Below the pieces are notes generated by a model. It ran no database searches. It was given only the letters and a program-made list of their open reading frames with translations, and was not told the DNA's origin. Positions 56,585 to 64,000 of a stretch of DNA of 64,000 nt are shown in pieces. The stretch is from Eremomyces bilateralis CBS 781.70 (Eukaryota > Ascomycota > Dothideomycetes > Eremomycetales > Eremomycetaceae), in the NCBI RefSeq assembly GCF_010015585.1, contig NW_022985068.1, forward strand, positions 1,753,911 to 1,817,910. The letters run 5' to 3'. The position numbers and the translations under genes are program-made. Position 1 is the stretch's first letter. Every line of letters begins with the position of its first letter.

Positions 56585-57396
56585 TCATCCTCTGCTGTGG
56601 GTGTTGAGCATCAGTCCGACAATGAGTCTGATAAAATGTTAGTGCTTGCGTGCATCTCGTCAGGTGCTGGAGGACCGTACCCGTAGAGACCCAGGACTTC
56701 GGCAAAGATGAGAATCAGAACCATGCCCACGTAGAGCCGCGACTGCTGCATGAATGATCGAACGCCCTGATAGAGTCAGCGGATGAACAGACGACGATGA
56801 ACGCGGAACGCACCGTATCTCCAACAATACCAATCGCATAGCCCGCCCCGAGCCCCGTCAGACCGACGGACAACCCGGCTGCGAGATGCATGAACCCACT
56901 GAACAAGCTGTAGTGTTGGCCAGGAGGGGGACTGATGTCGCCGGCGATCAGGACCGCAATGACCAGAGCGTAGACGGCGAGGATACCGGACATGACGACG
57001 GGGATGAGGGACTAAGGTGGGCGAGTTAGCGACTCGTGGACGTCCGGATCAACCACCGTGTTGCTTGACTGACCTTCATGATAAGATCTGGTCGATAGAG
57101 GCCAATTCCTGAGATTCCTATGCCGGACTTCGCCGTGCCGTATGCAGCGCCGACGCCTAGAGAGGTATTAGCTACTGGAGTCGATATGGGGTATGGAGGT
57201 ATCATACAGCCGAAGATCATCTTTGACGAGTATTGCATTAGCTAGTCAGTCGACTCATACATCTTCGGAGGGCCATACCGCGGAAGCAATGCCGGCCTAG
57301 ATCGGAAAGTTAGCTATAGAGATTTGGATGAAGTGGTGATGGGTGCCTTACCATTCCGAAGAACGGCGCGAACTTGGGGGTGAATTCGGACTCCAT
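56585..57396 (-). CDS. vma11: V-ATPase proteolipid subunit c' (Vma11 type)
   Basis: Seven exons: 57396-57352, 57296-57279 (18 bp), 57220-57208 (13 bp), 57156-57074, 57011-56814, 56766-56681 and 56627-56585, giving 161 aa. The joined protein reads [92 protein letters not shown], then [20 protein letters not shown]. Four TM helices; the proton-carrying Glu is E142. Features such as [16 protein letters not shown] and AGDISP fit Vma11 (c') better than Vma3 (c). It sits in the V0 ring of the vacuolar ATPase. All seven junctions conserve phase. It is divergent from rom2. Confidence 0.93.
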
Positions 57397-58287
57397 GGTG
57401 AAGGTGATGGGAAAGCTTGACGGCTGGCTAATGGGATGAAGAACTTAAAAGGAGGAGAAAAAGGAGGAAGAAAAGAAGGAAGAGCCGCGATAGGCAGAAT
57501 GCATCAACGGAGGTGGTGTATGGATGGAACCGTGACGATGGAGTGGTGAATGAGATGAAGCTCACTTGCTTCAGTAGGACTGTAGGAGCTTGGCAATCTT
57601 GCCTGGCAGGCTGGCACGCCTGGCTTACCAGACATTTATGCCGTATTGCCTGAGGCATAAAACGTGGAGAAAACGTGATCTGCGCTTCACATGATCTGTG
57701 CTTCCTGCTTCACTGCTTCCGTGCTTCCGTGCTTCGCCGCAGTGGCGCAGTGGCGCAGCTCCTCTTCCCTGTCGTACCTGTTCAGTTATTGCCTTATTGG
57801 CCTGCAGTGCTTGGGCCTTGGGGGGAAATGCACCAAACCAATCCACTTCGTTGGTCTCTCCGTCTCTTGCTCTCTCTGCGACTCTCTGCTCTTTGGTGGG
57901 AAAGGGTCCTGGTCACTCTCAACTCTCAACTGCTGCTGGTCTCTGGCCTGCGGAACTCGACCCTCTTGAACGTCCTCCCCATTACCCGCCTTTCACCTCG
58001 ATCGCCTTCATGATCTCCAATCTATTCAACCATCCCATTGACTCGAGTCTTCCGTTATTCATATCTATCACTTTCTCCTCCCCCTTCTCCTCTCATATCT
58101 CTCCCCATCGTTCCCATCCCTACCTCCCCGAGGACAAAGATAACTTTGCACACTCGGGCGCTCATCCGCCTTTGACCACTCCGAGGAGAGAAGTCGAATA
58201 GTCCTTCTACTAGGGAAGTCTTGCCTCTTGATACTCCGCTGTCCAGTCACCCGGCCCCTTCGCCCTCGATCGGCTAGCTGGGCATAT
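57397..58287 (+). promoter_or_regulatory. divergent promoter region vma11 / rom2, pyrimidine-rich
   Basis: 890 bp between start codons. 57690-57760 has short direct repeats (GCTTCCGT and GCAGTGGC units). 57860-58130 is strongly CT-rich, typical of fungal promoters. Short open frames on the plus strand here are low-complexity. Confidence 0.5.
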
Positions 58288-61200
58288 ATGGCAGACTACG
58301 GCGCTCAACAGGGTCGGGAGTACGGTCGCCAATATGGCCATCCGGCCAACGTGGAGCGGGATGCCGCCTTCAACCATATCTTCGGTGGTGGGCGATCACA
58401 AACAATGACTTCCCAGCCGCCCCCTCAGCCACGAGCGCAGTCCATGGCTTCCGAACCTCGCTCGCCGCCGCCGCCGCCGCCAGATATGATGCCCAGAGCA
58501 CCACCTGTAAGACCGGGTCAACATCCGGGTCACCATCCGGGCAGTTATGCTCCGCGTCCGACCAGCGCACAACGCCCACCCAGCGGACCGTATGAGAGAC
58601 CGTTCGATGGACCGATGCCTCCCATGGCTCATCGACAGCCAAATCCGCAGCATCTTCCCCCTCCTCTGCGCCCCGACCGACGGCCCTATGGAGCGCCTCA
58701 ACGCATGGAACCACCTAGGCCAGGGGTTGGACCATACCCTTCGATGAACAGGCCGATACCAAATCGATATCCTAGTGGACCGCCTCCCGCCATGAACTCC
58801 GATGGTTATAGATCGCAATCGCTCGCGTCTCAGCCCCGTCCAAATTTCCCCGGCCCTGGCCAGCAACCACCAGGTCCAAACCCGTACCACATCGCTCCCG
58901 CCCATACCTTCCGCCAGCAGCCATACTTGAACCACCAGGCCCGAACGACTGCACAAGGCCGAGTCGTGCCGGAACGGCCGGATGAGAGGAGCATGACCAT
59001 GGCATCGTACATTCCCGCCGGAGAGTCTCGGCAGACAATGAGCGGCAGAGTAATTCCAGACAGGCGGAGAGAATCCCCGCAAGGAGACTCATTTCCCGAA
59101 GAGGGAGTGCCGCCCAGAAGCTATGCCCCGTCCGGTGCGCCTGTAACACATCAGACAAAACCCCGCAGTACAAGTCATGGAAGCGACATGCAACCCCGAA
59201 CCATGTCAATGGCCTCCACCATCGTTCAGCCCGACCGCACCAGTTCTCTTTCACATCGCTCCTCCTCATCCACCGCGATTTCTCCGACCGACCGCACCAG
59301 CTCCATGAGTGGCAGAACGGCCACGATGAAATCCACATCCGGACCGACGCAAATGGTTTCTTCAAGAAAATCGCCGCTGGTTTACCCGGCGATGCTCTCC
59401 AAGGTCGGCGCTGGGTTCCGGGAAAACATCGCGCTTGGAGAAAAGTCAAAGGATGGGTTGGAGTACAAAAATGCGTTTACCGGCGCGGAAGCGGTGGATC
59501 TCATTGCCTACATCATCAAGACCCAGGATCGAAACCTGGCGCTTCTGCTCGGTCGCTCCCTCGACGCGCAGAAGTTTTTCCACGATGTCACCTACGCCCA
59601 CCGACTCCGAGACTCGTCGAACGAGGTCTATCAGTTCCATGAGACGTTAATGGAGGGTGAAACCGAGGTCAACGGTGTCTTCACGCTCATGGCCGACTGC
59701 TACTCCCCGACGTGTACTCCATATCAGCTCTGCTACTCCATCGCATGCCCGAGAAGGCTGGAACAACAAGCTCGATTGAACTTGAAGCCGCAGCATGTAC
59801 TCAAGCGACAGGATTCGCGGTCCAGTCTTCACGACCAGGATAATAACGAGCAAAAACTCTGGATCAACACCGTTTCGAAGGAGGTGGCCGACAGCATTGG
59901 AGACCAGGAGAAGAAACGACAGGAGGTTCTGTCCGAGCTGATGTATACCGAGCGCGACTTCGTGAAAGATCTGGAGTATTTGCGGGATTTCTGGATGAAA
60001 CCCCTCCGGTCCCACATGGGCTCTCCCATTCCCGATCACCGGCGGGAGAAATTCGTGCGCATTGTATTTTCCAACTGCCAAGAGGTGTACATGGTCAACT
60101 CTCGCATGGCGGAGTCTTTGACACGGCGACAACAGCAGAATCCCGTGGTCCACAACGTCGGCGACATCTTCCTGGAATACGTGCCACGGTTTACTCCGTT
60201 CATCAAGTATGGTGCCAATCAATTGTTTGGGAAATACGAATTCGAAAACGAGAAACGGACGAATCCTCAGTTCGCCAAATTTGTTGAACAGACGGAGCGG
60301 ATGAAGGAGTCTCGTAAACTGGAGCTAAACGGATATCTCACGAAGCCGACGACACGATTGGCGCGCTACCCGCTTCTCTTGGAGGGCATCTTGAAGTACA
60401 CCGCGGACGATAATCCCGACAAGGAGGATCTTCCGAAAGCGATTGTGATGATCAAACAATTCTTAAGTCAAGTCAATGTCGAATCGGGCAAGGCTGAGAA
60501 CCACTTTAACCTGCAGCAGTTGAACCGCGAACTGAAGTTCCGGCCTGGTGAGTACGTTGACCTGAAGCTGACCGACGAGGCACGCCAGCTTCTCTTCAAG
60601 GGCATGCTAAAGAAAACTCCGGCCGAGAGCAATAGCGACATGGAAGCCTTCCTCTTCGACCATGCGTTCCTTCTAGTCCGACACAAAATGGTGAACAAGA
60701 AGGAAGAGCTCAAAATGTACCGAAAGCCTATCCCGCTGGAACTCCTTCACATTCCCCAGATGGACGACATTATCCCGAAGCCAGGCCTGGGCAAGCGGAC
60801 CCCCTCGGGAATGATGACCAATGGTCGGACGAATACGATGACAGGTAAAACGGAAGCGGGGAAAGCGCAAGCGTGGCCGATTACCTTCAAGCATCTCGGA
60901 AAAGATGGATATGAACAGACGTTGTTCTGCTCATCGTCCATCCAGCAGCAGAAATGGATCGAGCACATCGACAAGCAACAACGCCTTCTCCGCGAGAAGT
61001 CGAAGGTCTTCACCAAGACTATTCTCAATGAAGGATACTTCAACTCGTACTCACGCGTCTCCTGTTGCGTGCCATTCGACGGCGGCAGGAAATTGGTTCT
61101 TGGTACTGATGTAGGGGTTTTCTTGACGGATCGCAAACCCAAGGATTCCTCCTTCAAGCCGAAGAAGGTGCTCGACGTCAAGGCCGTCACCCAAATCGAC

Positions 61201-62241
61201 ATCCTGGAAAACTATGGGCTCCTCCTGGTTCTGTCGGAGAAGACTTTGTTTACATTCCCGATCGAAGCCCTCGACCCGGACGACGGACAGTATCCCGGGA
61301 ACAAGCGGGGGAAGAAGATCGGGCACGCCCAGTTCTTCAAAGCCGGCGTGTGCCAAGGCAGGCATCTTGTCGCAACCGTCAAGACGTCCGCCCTGTCCAC
61401 GGTTATCAAGGTCCACGAACCAGCGGAGCAAGCCGGACGATCAGCCCGACGAGGCGGGCTGGCTCGCATGCTGGGCGGCAGCCAGGAAGTACTCAAACTA
61501 TGGAAGGTAAATGATCAACAACACTCCTCTCCACCGTATGGAGAGCTCACAGACGACAACCCGCAGGAATTCTACGTCCCCTCCGAAGCCACGTCCATCC
61601 ATTTCTTGCGGTCCAAGCTCTGCGTCGGCTGCACCAAGGGCTTCGAGGTCCTCAGCTTGGAGACCAACGAGTCGCAGTCGCTGCTGGACCAGGCCGACAC
61701 GTCGCTCGACTTCGTGCAGTCCAAGGAGAACATCAAGCCGATCCACATCGAGCGCGTCGTGGGCGAGTTCCTGCTCTGCTACTCGGACTACTCGTTCTAC
61801 GTCAACCGCAACGGATGGCGGGCGCGCCCGGAATATCTCATCAAGTGGGAGGGCACGCCGCAGTGGTTCGCCATCTTCGCGCCATACATCCTGGCGTTCG
61901 AACCCAGCTTCATCGAAATGCGGCATATGGAGTCCGGTGTTCTGGTCCACATTCTCACCGCGAAGAATATCCGGATGCTCCATTCCTCCACCCGAGAGGT
62001 AGCGTATCTTTCCGATCCATTTCTCGGTTCCCGTGCTGACATCCCTTTCCAGATCCTGTACGCGTACGAAGACGAGATGGGCGAAGACGTCATCGCCAGC
62101 CTGGATTTCTGGGGCCGACCGTCGAGCCCGCAGGACGACCACAGCCCGTCGAACACGGAGCAGTTGGTCAAGCAGCAGCCCCCGCCGCAGGTCCCGCGTC
62201 ATCATTCATACCAGCAGCAAGTGGTCCCGGGGGTGAGATAA
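58288..62241 (+). CDS. rom2: Rom2, Rho1 guanine-nucleotide exchange factor
   Basis: Start ATG 58288 (MADYGAQQGREYGRQYG); upstream only a TTG. After a 350-residue Pro/Arg-rich disordered region come: a DEP domain (about 365-455, YKNAFTGAEAVDLIAYIIKT); the DH/RhoGEF domain (about 540-735, KRQEVLSELMYTERDFVKDL and TRLARYPLLLEGILKYT); a PH domain (about 765-910); and a citron-homology domain (about 913 to the end, SRVSCCVPFDGGRKLVLGTD, EATSIHFLRSKLCVGCTKGF, YAYEDEMGEDVIASLDFWGR). This is the Rom1/Rom2 order: it activates Rho1 in cell-wall integrity signalling at the plasma membrane. Two introns, 61507-61566 (60 bp) and 61999-62052 (54 bp), are stop-free and in frame; removing them restores LKLWK-EFYVPSE and STRE-ILYAYEDE. 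The spliced protein is 1279 aa. Confidence 0.94.
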   Translation: MADYGAQQGREYGRQYGHPANVERDAAFNHIFGGGRSQTMTSQPPPQPRAQSMASEPRSPPPPPPDMMPRAPPVRPGQHPGHHPGSYAPRPTSAQRPPSGPYERPFDGPMPPMAHRQPNPQHLPPPLRPDRRPYGAPQRMEPPRPGVGPYPSMNRPIPNRYPSGPPPAMNSDGYRSQSLASQPRPNFPGPGQQPPGPNPYHIAPAHTFRQQPYLNHQARTTAQGRVVPERPDERSMTMASYIPAGESRQTMSGRVIPDRRRESPQGDSFPEEGVPPRSYAPSGAPVTHQTKPRSTSHGSDMQPRTMSMASTIVQPDRTSSLSHRSSSSTAISPTDRTSSMSGRTATMKSTSGPTQMVSSRKSPLVYPAMLSKVGAGFRENIALGEKSKDGLEYKNAFTGAEAVDLIAYIIKTQDRNLALLLGRSLDAQKFFHDVTYAHRLRDSSNEVYQFHETLMEGETEVNGVFTLMADCYSPTCTPYQLCYSIACPRRLEQQARLNLKPQHVLKRQDSRSSLHDQDNNEQKLWINTVSKEVADSIGDQEKKRQEVLSELMYTERDFVKDLEYLRDFWMKPLRSHMGSPIPDHRREKFVRIVFSNCQEVYMVNSRMAESLTRRQQQNPVVHNVGDIFLEYVPRFTPFIKYGANQLFGKYEFENEKRTNPQFAKFVEQTERMKESRKLELNGYLTKPTTRLARYPLLLEGILKYTADDNPDKEDLPKAIVMIKQFLSQVNVESGKAENHFNLQQLNRELKFRPGEYVDLKLTDEARQLLFKGMLKKTPAESNSDMEAFLFDHAFLLVRHKMVNKKEELKMYRKPIPLELLHIPQMDDIIPKPGLGKRTPSGMMTNGRTNTMTGKTEAGKAQAWPITFKHLGKDGYEQTLFCSSSIQQQKWIEHIDKQQRLLREKSKVFTKTILNEGYFNSYSRVSCCVPFDGGRKLVLGTDVGVFLTDRKPKDSSFKPKKVLDVKAVTQIDILENYGLLLVLSEKTLFTFPIEALDPDDGQYPGNKRGKKIGHAQFFKAGVCQGRHLVATVKTSALSTVIKVHEPAEQAGRSARRGGLARMLGGSQEVLKLWKVNDQQHSSPPYGELTDDNPQEFYVPSEATSIHFLRSKLCVGCTKGFEVLSLETNESQSLLDQADTSLDFVQSKENIKPIHIERVVGEFLLCYSDYSFYVNRNGWRARPEYLIKWEGTPQWFAIFAPYILAFEPSFIEMRHMESGVLVHILTAKNIRMLHSSTREVAYLSDPFLGSRADIPFQILYAYEDEMGEDVIASLDFWGRPSSPQDDHSPSNTEQLVKQQPPPQVPRHHSYQQQVVPGVR

Positions 62242-63313
62242 GGGGGGAGAAGGTTGGGATAATCCAAAAACGTTTTGTTGTGAACTCATAGAGCGTCTGG
62301 CCCTCGTTTCTGTTCGCGCGCCGAAGTTCTGGCTTCTGAGTTTCTGCTTTCGCTGTACAATATTAGACGCATATATCCTTCCCGGTTGCGAACTTTCATT
62401 TCTTCTGCTCTTGTGTCTCCTTGCGATTTTCAGGATAAAGTGATGCGTCGTGGTCCATTGCTGCACGTCACGAGGGGGACAACAATGCTGCCTAATTGTC
62501 GTACGAGTCCAGGGGGGCGGATCGGTGTAGTATGGGAGTGAACAGAGCAGGGCTGAATTCGCGTTTCCTCGATTTGGCTATCATGTTCTGTAGATACGAT
62601 GTTGTATGAGGGTTTCAATAGGGACAATCAGATTGGATCGTATCAGGTTGGCCGCCGCCTTCCCAATGGAACAAATGGGTGATTGCCGACTCGTCATTCG
62701 TCATGTATCCTCACCAAGGCATCAACATCGAGGGTGCACATTAAGCCGATCATTTTATTCCACTCCGGATGCCGTAGAAGTTCGTTGATTGGCGACTGGA
62801 CTGTCGCTGAGCAAAGCCACACCACGCCTTGCGAAATTTGATCAATTGCGACTCACCATATCATTCCCAGAGTGAACGACGTCCTATCCAAATCGACCTA
62901 TTGACTAATATATGCCCATTATGATATTGATTGGACCCCCTGTAGTAGAACCAGCACCGCTTCTTCACCATACGCAGCGGCCGATCATTGTTCCTTTACA
63001 ACAGCATGCATCACAATATGTCGGCATCGAGCCTTGCTTCTGAGCCTCTCCTGGCTCTAATGCAGCAATCACATCCATAAACCCGTCGCGTGGCGCTTCC
63101 GCTTCGTGATGCAGACCCCTTTTCACGCAGGATGGGATTGAATAGCCACTGAGCCCTTTTCAGCAGCTGCATAACGACGTTCCCTCCATTGCTTTACTTG
63201 GATCTAGACACCTGTCGTACTCCCCTTAGCCAGACCTCCATAGTCGCATTGGCCCAATCCGGCCGGCGTCCAGAATTTTCAGCTTGTTTACATCTGCAGC
63301 AGAAAATCCGGGT
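62242..63313. other. intergenic, no gene supported
   Basis: Downstream of rom2. Many stops in all frames; no domain, repeat or RNA gene recognised. Confidence 0.45.
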
Positions 63314-64000
63314 TCAGAACAGGACCGTGTCGTCTTGGCTGGACCTGTTCTGATCACCTGTCCGCCTGTCGTGATCGCGTGGATCAGGTAGAGTAGTGAG
63401 AAGCATTAGTCCTATTAGGGACAAAAATGCAGTGTGACGAGGTTCCCAAATCTTTCTGGCCTTGATTGCTTTCGACCTATCAATAATACACAGGTCCATC
63501 TTCTTGCGGAAAGACACCGGAAAGAATTGTCTGTCTGGTAATGATCCTGCTATCCTCTCAATGTCCACAGGGTTTATCCTGACTTTACTTGCGAGTTTCT
63601 CGAAACCGTGAAGATCTACGTCGGAAGTGTTCAGTCGTGCGATACCAGGGCGGATAGTCTCTTATTTCTGCCTTGTCTTGCCCTTAGTCCGTCCTAGCTA
63701 TTCATCTCATCGCATCTGCAGTACTTTACATCTAAGTTAGACCCGTTTACACCGTGGTATTTGTTTATGAAGTCAACGCATCCCCCCATACGGACCTTGC
63801 AAGTCATTGTAAGCTCCAAAATGTCCAGCCCAGTGAAGAAATGCTCTCTCAGCGAGAAGTTACGCACTCCAAAGAAGCATGTCTGTAGCTTCATCCCTCC
63901 ACACATCCTCAGGAGCATTGCTACTTCTGATCGTGCGGACGACGATATGAAGACAGCCGCCCGTACCACGCTGGATAGTATGGGATCCGTTCATGAGCAT
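63314..64000 (-). pseudogene. partial, probably decayed F-box-type protein (C-terminal part)
   Basis: A minus-strand frame from the window edge reads VVRAAVFISSSARSEVAMLL, RMCGGMKLQTCFFGVRNFSL, REHFFTGLDILELTMTCKVR, then stops at 63694. Sense resumes at about 63665 (ETIRPGIARLNTSDVDLHGF, EKLASKVRINPVDIERIAGS, LPDRQFFPVSFRKKMDLCII) to 63314. The leucine-rich 'FFTGLDILEL' and 'NPVDIERI' style is typical of the C-terminal half of orphan ascomycete F-box proteins. An intron around 63720-63665 might join the pieces, but I could not find a phase that works, so decay is more likely. The upstream part is outside the window. Confidence 0.35.

Noticed and set aside
58772-59449. 225-codon minus-strand frame
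   Set aside because: Antisense of the Pro/Arg-rich rom2 N-terminus; low complexity and no domain.
61498-62205. 235-codon minus-strand frame
   Set aside because: Antisense of the rom2 CNH domain, crosses two rom2 introns; no motif.

Overview
The window is nuclear DNA of a filamentous ascomycete, most probably a Eurotiales mould (Aspergillus or Penicillium type). Most genes are interrupted by introns of about 45-75 bp with GTRNGT donors, CTAAC or CTGAC branch sites and YAG acceptors. Genes lie on both strands without operons, promoters are often CT-rich, and the gene families are ascomycete ones (RTA1, Utr2-class Crh transglycosylase, Och1, Rom2, Vma11, Coq11, annexin with a YPPQG tail). Most products and exon structures below come from reading conserved protein motifs across splice junctions. 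No database search was possible.

Layout. 1-427 (-): 5' part of an RTA1-family membrane protein cut by the window edge. 1.8-3.1 kb (+): decayed F-box gene. 4.0-4.7 kb (-): Cys-rich, GPI-type surface protein. 5.7-5.95 kb (-): possible relic exon in a gene-poor stretch. 7.9-9.6 kb (-): forkhead transcription factor. 11.1-12.9 kb (-): cactin. 14.3-16.0 kb (+): XLF/Nej1-family end-joining factor. 17.0-19.8 kb (+): nine-exon disordered protein with a PAM2 motif. 19.9-21.2 kb: three different tandem-repeat blocks. 22.3-23.7 kb (+): Crh cell-wall transglycosylase. 24.9-27.3 kb (-): F-box/LRR protein ending in a polybasic-CaaX tail. 29.2-31.5 kb (+): CorA-like membrane protein. 33.3-35.0 kb (+): Dal5-type MFS transporter. 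36.1-37.7 kb (-): two-TM coiled-coil protein. 39.5-40.0 kb (-): small basic coiled-coil protein. 40.3-41.2 kb (-) and 41.5-42.6 kb (+): divergent yaf9 and coq11. 43.3-44.6 kb (-): och1. 44.6-49.3 kb: gene-poor, with a small spliced TM-protein gene and a relic. 49.3-49.8 kb (+): small secreted Cys-rich protein. 50.1-50.6 kb (-): His/Pro-rich protein. 52.1-53.6 kb (+): annexin. 53.9-54.8 kb (-): syf2. 55.2-56.5 kb (+): helical, possibly mitochondrial protein. 56.6-57.4 kb (-): vma11. 58.3-62.2 kb (+): rom2. 63.3-64 kb (-): fragment that looks like a decayed F-box-type protein.

Functional threads. Cell wall and surface: Utr2-class Crh transglycosylase, Och1 mannosyltransferase, Rom2 (Rho1 exchange factor of cell-wall integrity) and the GPI-type protein. 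Nuclear and RNA functions: cactin and Syf2 (spliceosome), the PAM2 protein (predicted poly(A)-binding-protein partner), Yaf9 (chromatin reader), XLF (double-strand break repair) and a forkhead factor. Membrane and organelle: V-ATPase c', Coq11, MFS and CorA-like proteins.

I see no prokaryote-style defence system, no CRISPR, no intact transposon and no secondary-metabolite core enzyme. The observations I rate most worth following are the prenylation-type tail on the F-box/LRR protein, the doubled GKIGG/GRIGG motif plus C-terminal KRRRF in the XLF homologue, the PAM2/FPxLG protein, the GC-AG intron inside the nucleotide-binding motif of coq11, three stop-free introns of multiple-of-three length in syf2 and rom2, and the in-frame 72-bp repeat block.
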